NCBI GenBank assembly: GCA_024398615.1
Contig: JAKSIU010000025.1
Location: 1-42,989 of the forward strand
From: Bacteroidaceae bacterium
Lineage (GTDB): Bacteria; Bacteroidota; Bacteroidia; Bacteroidales; Bacteroidaceae
Reading direction: 5' to 3'
Length of the DNA stretch: 42,989 bases
The notes under the pieces were generated by a model, which had not been told where the DNA came from, made no database searches, and saw nothing but the letters and a program-made list of their open reading frames with translations. Within the stretch, counting starts at the first letter, position 1; each line of letters begins with the position of its first letter. This document shows positions 16,802 through 25,478 of this stretch, in pieces. The position numbers and the translations under genes were made by a program.

Positions 16802-18664
16802 TCAGCGCTCAATGACCTGAACCTCGTCAACGCCGCGGATTTCGGAAATGGCCTGGGTGGTGCTTTCGAGCTGCTGCAGGGAGTGGATCGGGAAATCCAG
16901 AAGGCAGGTGGCTATCTGCTCGTTGACGGTTGACTCGATGCGGGTCAGCGATACGTGCTGGCCTTCCACTATGCAGTCAATGATGTCGCGGAACAGGTGG
17001 TAGCGGTCAATGGCTGTTACCTTTATCCTTACAGGAAAGAGCATGCTGCTGGCATCCTCATACTGTACAGAGACAATGGAATCGCCATATTCCGATGCCA
17101 GTCGTATGGCTTCCGAACAGTTACGGCTGTGGACCGTGATGCGACCGTCCATTCCGCGGAAACCTATGACTTCCTCGCCCGGAAGCGGGTGACAGTGTTC
17201 GCATCGGATCAGAGGACTGGTGCTTATGCGTTCAACTGCCTCTCTGACGCGACGCTTGGCCTTTGCCGTATTCACGTAACCCAGCCATTTTTCGGTGGGG
17301 TGGACCGATGCATCGGTTCCTATGGTCACGCAGTCTCCGCGGTGCAGTTCCACACTGATGGGGCACAGCTTGCCGTTCACGCGGGCGAACTGGGCGTGGT
17401 CGCCTATATCGGAATGAAGCTCGTAGGCAAAGTCCAGAGCAGTACCCCCCTGTGGAAGAATGATTCCCTTGCCACGCGGAGTGAACGCTATGATGTCCTC
17501 GTTGTAGAGCGATGAACCCAGTTCCTCCATGAAGGCAAAGCCCTCGCTGCTGGCGGCAATGTTTTCAAGCACCAGACGGAAGCGCTCAATCCAGCTTTCA
17601 CCACGTTCCACCACACAGCCCAGTTTTGCGTTGCGGTGCATGCGTTCCGATGCAATGTGCAGTTCCTCCCAGATGCCGCGCTGGTTCAGCAGACGTACGT
17701 GGAAACTCTGGTAGCCGTTGTCCTTAGGGTAGTCTATGTAGTTGTATATGCTGCCTTGGCGTTCGCGGAACTGTTTGGATAAAAGGGAGTAGATGAACAG
17801 GGCCGTATCCTTTTCACAGGTTTCCTGGTGATTCCAGTTAACCATCGGCTTGTATATGATCCGTATGTAATGCTTGAATTCGACGTGTGAGAAGTCGCAT
17901 CCGTTGCGTTTCATGTCGCGCCATACGCTGTACGGACGGCGGTAACGGACCTGGGTGTAGGCGTCGATACCGGCATCGGCCATGATGGAATCGATTTTGC
18001 TGCAGAATTCCCCAACTGAGTCCTTTGTCCTTTCGTGGTCCTGGGAAAGCTGTCCTTCAATGATTTCATATTCTCTTGGACAACGGAATCTGAACGACAG
18101 GTTCTCCAGTTCGGTCTTGACGTAATACAGTCCGAGACGGCCAGCCAGAGGGGCATAGAAGAAATCGGTCTCGCCGGCAATCTTCATCTGCTTGTCAGGC
18201 TTCATGCTGTCAAGGGTGCGCATGTTGTGCAGACGGTCACTGAGCTTGACCAGAAGGGCACGCACATCGAAGTGGACCGACTCCAGTATCTGCTTGTAGT
18301 TGTCAATCTGTTTGGAGTTGCGGTAAGTGCTCTTCTTGCGCTTGGTGACCACATCGACCAGGAAGGCCACGTCATCGCCGAAACGCTTGCGTATGTCTTC
18401 AATCGTATAGTCGGTATCTTCGACTACATCATGCAGGAATGCCGCACAGACTGTATTAGTGTCGAGTTCCAGCTCTTCGGCGGCTATGGTTGCAACGGCT
18501 ATTGGGTGGATAATGTAAGGCTCGCCGGTCTTGCGCTTCTGGTCGCGATGGGCTTCTTCGGCCATTGAAAAGGCCTGACGTATCTTTTCCAGTTCGTCGT
18601 CGCTGACTCTTGACGCCATAACGTCGAAAACGTGCTGGGCTGCTGCCATTATTGTCTCTTCCAT
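16802..18664 (-). CDS. RelA/SpoT homologue with intact hydrolase and degenerate synthetase
   Basis: The 620-residue protein has long-RSH order: HD hydrolase, synthetase, TGS, ACT. Hydrolase residues are complete: H53 (HPIAVA), H78-D79 with E82-D83 (HDVVEDTDYT), and D143 (KLSDRLHNMRT). The synthetase region is not. The usual R-x-K-D before YIxxPKxNGYQS is replaced by SIYN (305-308), the magnesium-binding Asp of the 'FDLIAIR' segment is absent in FKHYIRI (263-269), and the EIQIRT motif reads EELHIAS. TGS is at about 388-450 and an ACT-like end follows. It should therefore break down (p)ppGpp rather than make it; Bacteroidota usually have a second, bifunctional Rel. It is 18 bases downstream of xth and convergent with mfd. 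Confidence 0.88.
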   Translation of the reverse strand: MEETIMAAAQHVFDVMASRVSDDELEKIRQAFSMAEEAHRDQKRKTGEPYIIHPIAVATIAAEELELDTNTVCAAFLHDVVEDTDYTIEDIRKRFGDDVAFLVDVVTKRKKSTYRNSKQIDNYKQILESVHFDVRALLVKLSDRLHNMRTLDSMKPDKQMKIAGETDFFYAPLAGRLGLYYVKTELENLSFRFRCPREYEIIEGQLSQDHERTKDSVGEFCSKIDSIMADAGIDAYTQVRYRRPYSVWRDMKRNGCDFSHVEFKHYIRIIYKPMVNWNHQETCEKDTALFIYSLLSKQFRERQGSIYNYIDYPKDNGYQSFHVRLLNQRGIWEELHIASERMHRNAKLGCVVERGESWIERFRLVLENIAASSEGFAFMEELGSSLYNEDIIAFTPRGKGIILPQGGTALDFAYELHSDIGDHAQFARVNGKLCPISVELHRGDCVTIGTDASVHPTEKWLGYVNTAKAKRRVREAVERISTSPLIRCEHCHPLPGEEVIGFRGMDGRITVHSRNCSEAIRLASEYGDSIVSVQYEDASSMLFPVRIKVTAIDRYHLFRDIIDCIVEGQHVSLTRIESTVNEQIATCLLDFPIHSLQQLESTTQAISEIRGVDEVQVIER

Positions 18665-18682
18665 TTCTGCGGTCTCTGTCGT

Positions 18683-19432
18683 TTATTCAATGACCAGTTC
18701 TACCGGACAATGGTCCGAACCCATTGTTTCGCAATGGATTTCTGCACTGCGGACCCTTTCCATCGCGTGGTCCGATGCCAGGAAATAATCGATTCTCCAA
18801 CCCACGTTCCTTTCTCTGGCTTTCATGCGGTAGGACCACCAGGAGTATTTCACGTCTTCGGGATGCAGTTCTCTCCATGTGTCCTTGAACCCCGATGCCA
18901 GCAACTCTGTCATCTTGCCGCGTTCCTCATCGGAAAAACCGGCATTGAAGTGATTGGTGGCGGGATTCGCCAGGTCTATCTCGTTATGAGCCACATTCAT
19001 GTCGCCGCACACGAACACATCCTTGCGGTCTGCAAGCCCGCCAAGATATTTGCGGAACTCGTCCTCCCAGCCCATGCGCCAGTCGAGCCGCTTGAGTCCG
19101 TCCTGGGAATTAGGGGTATAGACGGTGACCAGATAGAAGTCCGGCATTTCAAGAGTGATGACACGTCCTTCGTGGTCGTATTCATCGGCTCCCATACCGT
19201 ATGTCACTGACAGCGGCTCATGCCGGCTGTAGATGGCCGTTCCTGAATATCCCTTCTTGTCGGCGTAGTTCCAATAGGATCTGTAGCCTAAAAATTCGAG
19301 GTCAATCTGCCCCGCCTGGAGCTTGGTCTCCTGCAGACAGAAGAAATCGGCGTCAAATTCGTTGAAGATACTTTCGAATCCCTTTCCGGCAACGGCCCTC
19401 AGACCATTCACATTCCAACTTATCAGTTTCAT
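18683..19432 (-). CDS. xth: exodeoxyribonuclease III (AP endonuclease)
   Basis: This base-excision-repair nuclease cuts at abasic sites and trims 3' ends. The 249 residues start with the invariant MKLISWNVNGLRA, so the start codon is secure. Catalytic motifs are LQETK (metal-binding Glu), GDMNVAH, GWRIDYFLAS and the terminal GSDHCPV with the catalytic Asp-His. It follows apbE by 22 bases, and within that gap it has its own -7 box. Confidence 0.95.
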   Translation of the reverse strand: MKLISWNVNGLRAVAGKGFESIFNEFDADFFCLQETKLQAGQIDLEFLGYRSYWNYADKKGYSGTAIYSRHEPLSVTYGMGADEYDHEGRVITLEMPDFYLVTVYTPNSQDGLKRLDWRMGWEDEFRKYLGGLADRKDVFVCGDMNVAHNEIDLANPATNHFNAGFSDEERGKMTELLASGFKDTWRELHPEDVKYSWWSYRMKARERNVGWRIDYFLASDHAMERVRSAEIHCETMGSDHCPVELVIE

Positions 19433-19437
19433 CTGGA

Positions 19438-19445
19438 CAAAGTTA
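19438..19445 (-). promoter_or_regulatory. -7 box of xth, almost touching the start codon
   Basis: TAACTTTG on the minus strand matches TAnnTTTG. Only five bases separate it from the ATG at 19432, so a transcript from here would have little or no leader. Confidence 0.5.
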
Positions 19446-19454
19446 GTGAAAAAA

Positions 19455-20468
19455 TTACATGTTGGCCTTATATGCTTTCATTTCCCCGAGACTGTCCTGA
19501 TATATAAGGTATGCCTTTATCTCCGGCAGACGGCGACATAGAGATACTGCGCTGTCCAGTCCCATCACCATCATTGATGTGGCAAGAGCATCGGCGGTGG
19601 CACAGTCAGGAGCCAGAACCGTGGCGGAAAGCAGACTGTGGCTGACCGGTTGGCAGGTTGCCGGATCTATGGTGTGCGCGTATTTCTTTCCATCCTTGAC
19701 GTAGAAGTTGCGGTAGTTGCCCGATGTGGCCATGGCTATGTCCGTGACATGCAGAATGGTGTCCAGCTCAGTTCTGACAGACAGGGTGTCATCAATTGGC
19801 TTGTTTACACCTATGCTCCATTCTTCTCCCCTGGGATTCTTTCCGGCAACTACAATTTCACCGCCTATTTCAATCATGTAATCGTTGACTCCGTTCGCTT
19901 CAAGCGTGCGGGCAACCATGTCGCTTCCATACCCTTTGGCAATGGCGCTGCAGTCCAGCATTATGCGGCTGTCATCCTTGGAGATGAAGCCGTTGTCCTC
20001 GTGTATCTTCCAATATCCTATAATCTCTTTCAGACTGTCAATTGTATTTGGGGCAACCGGAACTGAATTCTTGAATCCGAAGCCCCATGCGTTGACTGCC
20101 GGGGCAACCGTTATGTCAAACGCACCGCCAGTGAGCCGTGATATCTCCATGGCACGGCGGAAAATGCCGAGAAACATGTCGTCTGTCACCTGCATTCCGT
20201 CTGAACCGTTCACTTTGGAGATGGTGGACCCGCTGTTGAACATGGACAGGGCCATGTCCACACTGTCCATTGCCTGACGTATTTCATGGGACAGGTCGCG
20301 GTCTGAGAGGTATGTGGCATTATAGGATGTGCCGAACACCGCTCCTGACGAATGGAGATATTCCGTTTTGCCGGGCTTGTCTCCGTCTTTTCCGGAACGT
20401 CCTTCCGTAAGTATGAAATACGATCCTATTATCAGGAAAGCCAGAAACGGATAATGCCACTTTTTCAT
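19455..20468 (-). CDS. apbE: FAD:protein FMN transferase (ApbE)
   Basis: ApbE covalently attaches FMN from FAD to Thr in target proteins, such as Na+-translocating NADH dehydrogenase and RNF subunits. The 337-residue protein starts MKKWHYPFLAFL, with an N-terminal membrane or signal segment but no lipobox Cys. Family motifs are GGAFDITVAPAVNAWGFG, DCSAIAKGYGSD, AMATSGNYRNF, HTIDPATCQPV and the Mg-binding DCATADALAT. The ATG at 20468 overlaps the mntP stop (ATGA), which decides between two possible starts and shows coupling to mntP. No target gene lies in the window. Confidence 0.92.
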   Translation of the reverse strand: MKKWHYPFLAFLIIGSYFILTEGRSGKDGDKPGKTEYLHSSGAVFGTSYNATYLSDRDLSHEIRQAMDSVDMALSMFNSGSTISKVNGSDGMQVTDDMFLGIFRRAMEISRLTGGAFDITVAPAVNAWGFGFKNSVPVAPNTIDSLKEIIGYWKIHEDNGFISKDDSRIMLDCSAIAKGYGSDMVARTLEANGVNDYMIEIGGEIVVAGKNPRGEEWSIGVNKPIDDTLSVRTELDTILHVTDIAMATSGNYRNFYVKDGKKYAHTIDPATCQPVSHSLLSATVLAPDCATADALATSMMVMGLDSAVSLCRRLPEIKAYLIYQDSLGEMKAYKANM

Positions 20469-21043
20469 AAGCCGCAAAGATGTTCAATGAGAATTTTAAG
20501 ACCGATTCCAATCAGGATTATGCCACCCACGATCTCGACCGGGAAACTGAACCGTTTTCCGGCATAGGCACCGATGTAGAATCCGGCAACGGAAAACAGG
20601 AAGGATCCGGCGGCGATGACTCCAATGGGGAGCAGAATGCTCTGGAATGTCGTGTATCCGGCACATCCCAGTGACAATCCCACGGCCAGAGCGTCAATGC
20701 TGGTCGCAATGGCCATGGTAAGGGTGGTGGAAAAGCGTGACGGGTCAAAGGATGAACTGTCGTCGTCATCGGACTTGAGTCCGTCAAGCACCATACGCAC
20801 ACCAAGGAAAGCAAGCAGGCCGAAGGCAACCCAATGGTCGAACTTCTGTATGGCATCGGCAAAGAAACTCATTCCAAGCCAGCCCAGCATTGGCATGAGA
20901 CCTTGAAACAGTCCGAACATCAGGGCGGTAACAAGCATGGTCCTGATGACGATGCGTTTCTGGATGAGACCGCTTGCAATGGATACGGTAAAGCAGTCCA
21001 TTGCCAGAGCAGCAGACAGAAGAATCAATTCAATTATGGACAT
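20465..21043 (-). CDS. mntP: manganese efflux pump MntP
   Basis: MntP exports Mn2+. The 192-residue protein has six predicted membrane helices in two three-helix repeats. The acidic residues essential in the family are present: D16 in ALAMDCFTVS and D117 in ATSIDALAVG. A cytoplasmic acidic loop (SDDDDSSSFD) joins the repeats. No yybP-ykoY-like riboswitch is evident in the 20-base gap upstream; the gene follows the GT2 gene and is coupled to apbE. Confidence 0.93.
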   Translation of the reverse strand: MSIIELILLSAALAMDCFTVSIASGLIQKRIVIRTMLVTALMFGLFQGLMPMLGWLGMSFFADAIQKFDHWVAFGLLAFLGVRMVLDGLKSDDDDSSSFDPSRFSTTLTMAIATSIDALAVGLSLGCAGYTTFQSILLPIGVIAAGSFLFSVAGFYIGAYAGKRFSFPVEIVGGIILIGIGLKILIEHLCGL

Positions 21044-21063
21044 CTGTTTGCCTTTGGAGAATA

Positions 21064-22017
21064 TCAGATTTCCTGAGCAATCTTGTAGTCGTTGCGCTGT
21101 GTTGAACTGCGGCTGATCAGCTCTGCAATGAAACCGGCCAGGAAGAGCAGAGTACCCAGTACCATTCCTGTCAGTGCAATGTAGAAGTACGGATTGTCAG
21201 TGACCAGACGGGCAGGGACGCCGTGAGCCAGAGCAACCAGTTTGCTTATTCCGACAACAATTATGGCAATGAAACTGATAATGAACATGAGTGAGCCCCA
21301 GAGACCGAAGAAATGCATGGGCTGCTTTCCGAAACGGTTCAGGAACCAGAGTGACAGCAGGTCCAGATAGCCGTTGACGAAACGGTCAAGGCCGAACTTG
21401 CTCTTTCCGAACTTGCGTGCCTGATGGTGTACGACCTTCTCGCCGATCTTTGAGAATCCTGCGTTCTTGGCCAGGAACGGGATGTAGCGGTGCATTTCAC
21501 CGTAGACCTCTATGTTCTTGACCACATCGCGGCGGTATGCCTTGAGACCGCAGTTCATGTCGTGAAGCTTGATTCCGGTTACCTTGCGTGCTGTCGCATT
21601 GTATATCTTGGAGGGCAGGTTCTTGCTGAGCTTGCCGTCATAGCGTTTCTTCTTCCAGCCGGAAACCAGATCCAGACCGTCCTCGCGTATCATACGCATC
21701 ATCTCGGGCAGTTCTTCCGGACTGTCCTGGAGGTCTGCGTCCATAGTGGCCACAATATCGCCCTGGGCCATCTTGAATCCGCAGTACAGGGCGGGGGACT
21801 TGCCGTAGTTGCGGCGGAAACGTATGGCGTGTACCGTTTCCGGGGCATCGGCCTTTAGTGATTCAATGACATCCCATGAGTTGTCAGTCGAACCGTCATC
21901 AACGAAAATGACTTCGTAACTGATACTGTTGGCGTCCATGACGCGCCTGATCCATGAGAACAGTTCGGGAAGCGATTCGGCTTCGTTAAGCAGTGGGACA
22001 ATGATTGAAAGGTCCAT
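21064..22017 (-). CDS. GT2 glycosyltransferase with two C-terminal membrane helices
   Basis: The 317-residue protein is of the ArnC/GtrB type: a GT-A domain with IVPLLNEAESLPEL, FVDDGSTDNSW and TMDADLQDSPEELPEM, a basic amphipathic segment, then two transmembrane helices near residues 230-255 and 275-300. Such enzymes attach a sugar to undecaprenyl phosphate on the cytoplasmic face of the inner membrane. The sugar is unknown. It is nine bases downstream of the DUF4199 gene and probably in its operon. Confidence 0.88.
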   Translation of the reverse strand: MDLSIIVPLLNEAESLPELFSWIRRVMDANSISYEVIFVDDGSTDNSWDVIESLKADAPETVHAIRFRRNYGKSPALYCGFKMAQGDIVATMDADLQDSPEELPEMMRMIREDGLDLVSGWKKKRYDGKLSKNLPSKIYNATARKVTGIKLHDMNCGLKAYRRDVVKNIEVYGEMHRYIPFLAKNAGFSKIGEKVVHHQARKFGKSKFGLDRFVNGYLDLLSLWFLNRFGKQPMHFFGLWGSLMFIISFIAIIVVGISKLVALAHGVPARLVTDNPYFYIALTGMVLGTLLFLAGFIAELISRSSTQRNDYKIAQEI

Positions 22018-22026
22018 ACCGTAATT

Positions 22027-22617
22027 TTATTGTTGTTTGATTCTTATCCGTTTTGAAACCAGTAGGCCGATTATCAGTGAGAATATGTTTCCCCACGTGA
22101 GAGAAGCCTCTATGAGCAGTTTGGTAAAGGCCGATGCCGACAGTCCGCACATCCACTCCATGGTCTTGACAATGGTGTCGATCTGAGTGTTCATGGCTTC
22201 AACCTGAACGGAATCCGTGACGGTTCCGGCACTCTGCTGCATGGCCTGTGTGAGTGTCTCTATCTGTGCCAGCAACATTCCGTCCAGACTGGCAGGCTTG
22301 GCGAATTTCAGAAACAGGAAGACAGCCATGCACGAAATCATTCCTGCAAAGAGGAATGTCAGAATGGACAACATCCATGATACCGGGAACGGGAAGAAAT
22401 CAGGGCTGTTGGCGTCTCTGAACCGTTTCAGCAGAAAATATGCTACAAACGGAATGCCTATTGCAAGGGGGAGGGACAGAATTGAAAGCGGCTGCCAGTA
22501 AATGGACAGTACGAATATGGCATATACGAGAGTGATGTACAGTCCAAGCTTCATTCCGAGAGTCATGGAAGTCTGCATTACGTTTATCTGGATGATATTG
22601 TTTTCCGTATCTGCCAT
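22027..22617 (-). CDS. DUF4199 family membrane protein
   Basis: The 196-residue protein from MADTENNIIQINVMQ has two membrane segments near the N-terminus, a third and fourth around residues 80-105 and a last one near the C-terminus, with a Gln/Thr-rich periplasmic-type loop containing MQQSAGT. It fits DUF4199, a Bacteroidota family of unknown function often next to polyprenyl-phosphate glycosyltransferases, as here. The open frame continues upstream across the SRP RNA, which cannot be coding, so the ATG at 22617 is taken. A one-mismatch -7 box, TATCTTCG, lies at 22638-22645 on the minus strand. Confidence 0.82.
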   Translation of the reverse strand: MADTENNIIQINVMQTSMTLGMKLGLYITLVYAIFVLSIYWQPLSILSLPLAIGIPFVAYFLLKRFRDANSPDFFPFPVSWMLSILTFLFAGMISCMAVFLFLKFAKPASLDGMLLAQIETLTQAMQQSAGTVTDSVQVEAMNTQIDTIVKTMEWMCGLSASAFTKLLIEASLTWGNIFSLIIGLLVSKRIRIKQQ

Positions 22618-22709
22618 GATGGATTTGTTATAATGCGCGAAGATAGTGCTTTTTGTCGCCTGAAGAAAACTTTTCGTGTGGAAAGCGGGTCCGATGTCGG
22701 AAAAAGCCT

Positions 22710-22717
22710 TATCTTTG
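22710..22717 (+). promoter_or_regulatory. -7 box of the SRP RNA gene
   Basis: TATCTTTG is an exact match, placing the transcription start near 22724, just before the closing helix of the RNA. Confidence 0.7.
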
Positions 22718-22723
22718 CAACCA

Positions 22724-22833
22724 ACATACGGGTAAGTCCTGTACGGCCAGCTCCCTTCCAATCCTCCAGGGCTTGACGGCAGCAAAGGTACCTAGGTTGT
22801 AGCGGCGCGATACAGTAAGCTTACCCACCCTTA
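22724..22833 (+). ncRNA. ffs: signal recognition particle RNA, bacterial small form
   Basis: The RNA binds Ffh to form the particle that targets membrane proteins to the Sec translocon. The domain IV signature is visible as CCAGG, GCTTGACGGC and AGCA near 22767-22787: AGG opposite AGCA forms the symmetric loop, capped by a short stem and tetraloop. The outer helix is closed by GGGTAAG (22730-22736) with CTTACCC (22820-22826). The length of about 100 nt suits the small form. A -7 box upstream and an intrinsic terminator downstream support an independent transcript. Ends are estimated to a few bases. Confidence 0.85.
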
Positions 22834-22838
22834 AACGA

Positions 22839-22874
22839 AAGAGACCGGATTTCTTCGGTCTCTTCTGTTTTTTT
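22839..22874 (+). terminator. intrinsic terminator of the SRP RNA gene
   Basis: The stem AAGAGACCG (22839-22847) pairs perfectly with CGGTCTCTT (22856-22864), followed by TCTG-like bases and a run of seven T (22868-22874). On the minus strand the same hairpin may end pepT transcription. Confidence 0.88.
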
Positions 22875-22887
22875 ATGCTTGTCAAGT

Positions 22888-24117
22888 TTACCAGTTGCGC
22901 TGGGCGGTGATTCTGATAATGTTGACCACGGTCATCATGGCTTTCTCCATGCTCTGGATAGGAACCCATTCATATCGGCCGTGGAAATTCATGCCGCCTG
23001 CAAAGAGGTTGGGGCAGGGCAGTCCCTTGAATGAGAGCTGGGCACCGTCTGTGCCGCCGCGGATCGGAACCTTTACGGCCTTCACGCCCGATTCCTCCAT
23101 GGCCTGGCATGCAATATCGACAACGAACGGAACCTTGTCAATCTGTTCCTTCATGTTGTAGTACTGGTCGCTGATTGTTGCAGTGACAGTTCCGGCACCG
23201 TACTTTCTGTTCATGTCATCGGCTACAGACTGGGCGAATGCCTTGCGTGCCTCGAATCCGGCGCGGTCATGGTCGCGGATGATGAATGTGGCTGTGGCGT
23301 TATCCACTTCGCCTTGAAGGCCTACAATGTGGTAGAAACCCTCATAGCCGCAGGTCGTGGCCGGAGTCTCGTTTGCGGGGAACATGCTTATGAGTTCGGC
23401 AGCCAGCAGCGAAGCATTGACCATCTTGCCCTTGGCATAGCCCGGATGCACTTCAAGTCCCTGAATGCGGAATACGGCCTTGGCGGCGTTGAAGTTCTCG
23501 AATTCCATCTCACCAACCTCGCCTCCGTCAACGGTGTAGCCGAACTCGCAATCGAACTTCTCAACGTCAAAGTGAGCTGCACCCATGCCGATTTCCTCAT
23601 CGGGGTTGAAGCCTACGCGAACTTTTCCGTGCTTGATTTCGGGGTGTTGCTGGAGATATTCCACAGCGCTCAGAATCTCGGCGATACCGGCCTTGTCATC
23701 GGCTCCCAGAAGGGTGGTGCCATCAGTGACAATCAGGTCTTCACCCTTGTGGGCAAGCAGTTCCGGGAACAGACTGGGAGAAAGGACAATGTTCTGTTCG
23801 CTGTTGAGAACGATGTCTCCACCATCATAGTTGCTTACAATGCGGGGCTTTACGTCCTTGCCGCTCATTGACGGGCTGGTGTCCATGTGGGATATGAATC
23901 CTATGGTCGGAACTTTTCTGTCGGTGTTGGCCGGCAGGGTGGCGTAGACGTAGCCCATTTCGTCCATTGACACTTCGCTGAGTCCCATCTGCTCCATCTC
24001 CTCCTTGAGCAGGCGGGCCAGATTCATCTGTTTGGCAGTGCTGGGCACTGTCTCTGATTCTTCACTTGATTGGGTATCTACTGCGGTGTAACCCAGAAAA
24101 CGTTTAATCAGGTCCAT
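22888..24117 (-). CDS. pepT: peptidase T (tripeptide aminopeptidase)
   Basis: This is a zinc-dependent M20-family aminopeptidase that removes the N-terminal residue from tripeptides in the cytoplasm. The 409-residue length is typical. Metal-site motifs are SHMDTSPS (zinc His and catalytic Asp), GADDKAG (bridging Asp) and PDEEIG (catalytic and metal Glu). The dimerisation domain lies in the middle (about 210-320). It has its own promoter and converges on the SRP RNA gene. Confidence 0.95.
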   Translation of the reverse strand: MDLIKRFLGYTAVDTQSSEESETVPSTAKQMNLARLLKEEMEQMGLSEVSMDEMGYVYATLPANTDRKVPTIGFISHMDTSPSMSGKDVKPRIVSNYDGGDIVLNSEQNIVLSPSLFPELLAHKGEDLIVTDGTTLLGADDKAGIAEILSAVEYLQQHPEIKHGKVRVGFNPDEEIGMGAAHFDVEKFDCEFGYTVDGGEVGEMEFENFNAAKAVFRIQGLEVHPGYAKGKMVNASLLAAELISMFPANETPATTCGYEGFYHIVGLQGEVDNATATFIIRDHDRAGFEARKAFAQSVADDMNRKYGAGTVTATISDQYYNMKEQIDKVPFVVDIACQAMEESGVKAVKVPIRGGTDGAQLSFKGLPCPNLFAGGMNFHGRYEWVPIQSMEKAMMTVVNIIRITAQRNW

Positions 24118-24147
24118 ATAATAAAGGTGTTTGTTGTTCTATATCCG

Positions 24148-24155
24148 CAAAGATA
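24148..24155 (-). promoter_or_regulatory. -7 box of pepT
   Basis: TATCTTTG on the minus strand matches exactly, about 30 bases before the ATG at 24117. CTTG lies 19 bases further upstream as a weak -33 box. Confidence 0.65.
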
Positions 24156-24193
24156 ACGAAAAGTTTGTGGGCTGCAAGTAGGTTAAGCAACTG

Positions 24194-24211
24194 TAATTTT
24201 GTTTAGATTTG
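24194..24211 (+). promoter_or_regulatory. two candidate -7 boxes of the fucP-type gene
   Basis: TAATTTTG (24194-24201) and TAGATTTG (24204-24211) both fit TAnnTTTG, ten bases apart, upstream of the ATG at 24243. Either or both could be used. No catabolite-type operator was recognised. Confidence 0.55.
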
Positions 24212-24242
24212 CAGACTGACTAACCAATTATTATCCAACGAT

Positions 24243-25445
24243 ATGAAAGTTATCGAGAAAAAGACCTTACTCCCATTCTGTCTGGTGACATCGCTGTTCC
24301 TTCTTTGGGGACTGGCAAACAACATGACTGACACTCTTCTGTCGGCCTTCAAGAAAATCATGTCAATGACCGACACCCAGACGTCGTTCATCCAGTTTGC
24401 CTTCTACGGCGCATATTTCGTGATAGCATTGCCTGCTGCGCTGTTCATCAGAAAGCACAGTTACAAGAGTGGCGTCATCCTGGGACTCTGTCTGTATGCC
24501 GGAGGTGCGATACTGTTCATGCCGGCCGCCAAGGCAGCTTCGTACGGATTCTATCTGGTTGCCATTTACATTATGGCATCGGGCTGCAGCGTTCTGGAGA
24601 CCACTGCCAATCCTTATATCATGTCCATGGGTACGCCTGAAACTGCGACCCGCCGTCTGAACATTGCACAGGCATTCAATCCTATAGGCTCAATCATCGG
24701 CATTCTCATGAGCAAGTTCTTCATCCTGAAGGATATATCTCTGTACAGCGTTTCGGGTACCTATATGACTCTGGGCCTTGTGCTGGTTGTCATTATGATT
24801 GTGATGGCCTGCGCCAACATGCCGGAAGGCCGCGACTCCGGCAGTCAGGACAGTGTTGCTGCCACTTTCAGGCGTCTGTTCCACAATAAGGTCTATGCAT
24901 GGGGCGTAGTTGCCCAGTTCTTCTATGTGGGCGCTCAGATTGGAGTATGGAGTTTCACCATCCGCCTGGCCATGCAGGAACTTGGTATTGTTGAGGCAAG
25001 TGCCGCTACCATATACCTTATCAGTATTATCTGCCACTGCAGCGGCCGTTTCATCTATACATGGCTTATGAAGTGGTTTGCCCCTTCAAAGCTCCTCGCT
25101 TTCAATGCCGTTGCAGCTCTGCTCTGTACCGCAGGCGTGGTGGTGTTCCGCGGAATGGGCTGGCTGCCTGTAATCTGTGTGATTCTTATCAGCTTCTTCA
25201 TGTGCATCATGTTCCCGACAATCTATGGCCTGGCCCTGTGCAACATCGAGAATCCTGAAAAGGGCGGTCACGCAGGTGATACCAAAATCGGCGCAAGCGG
25301 CCTTATCATGGCTATCCTGGGCGGTGCTCTTCTGACTCCGGTTCAGGCAATGGTAAGCGATGCCACCAGCATCAACATCTCATATCTTGTTCCGCTGGTC
25401 TGCTTCGTGATAATATTCTTCTACGCCCGTATGGCTAAGGAATAA
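24243..25445 (+). CDS. fucP: MFS sugar symporter of the L-fucose permease (FucP) family
   Basis: This is a proton-coupled inner-membrane sugar importer with 400 residues and twelve predicted helices. The N-terminal signature LLWGLANNMTDTLLSAFKK and the helix 4-5 motif ETTANPYIMSMGTPETATRR-like stretch are typical of the FucP/GluP subfamily, as is the later NIENPEKGGHAGDTKIGASG region. L-fucose is the best guess; glucose or galactose is carried by close relatives. No fucose catabolic genes adjoin it, but a GH95 fucosidase is encoded 13 kb away. The gene stands alone with a terminator behind it. Confidence 0.82.
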   Translation: MKVIEKKTLLPFCLVTSLFLLWGLANNMTDTLLSAFKKIMSMTDTQTSFIQFAFYGAYFVIALPAALFIRKHSYKSGVILGLCLYAGGAILFMPAAKAASYGFYLVAIYIMASGCSVLETTANPYIMSMGTPETATRRLNIAQAFNPIGSIIGILMSKFFILKDISLYSVSGTYMTLGLVLVVIMIVMACANMPEGRDSGSQDSVAATFRRLFHNKVYAWGVVAQFFYVGAQIGVWSFTIRLAMQELGIVEASAATIYLISIICHCSGRFIYTWLMKWFAPSKLLAFNAVAALLCTAGVVVFRGMGWLPVICVILISFFMCIMFPTIYGLALCNIENPEKGGHAGDTKIGASGLIMAILGGALLTPVQAMVSDATSINISYLVPLVCFVIIFFYARMAKE

Positions 25446-25473
25446 ATTCCCGGATTCGGAAAATCCGGAATTT
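25444..25473. terminator. bidirectional hairpin between fucP and the S4-domain gene
   Basis: AAATTCC-C-GGATT pairs with AATCCGGAATTT across a five-base loop, with one bulged C. The A/T flanks give a U-rich end in both directions, fitting its place between convergent genes. Confidence 0.65.
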
Positions 25474-25478
25474 CGTGA

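Noticed and set aside
22618-22785. N-terminal extension of the DUF4199 protein
   Set aside because: It runs through the SRP RNA in antisense; the ATG at 22617 fits the membrane protein.
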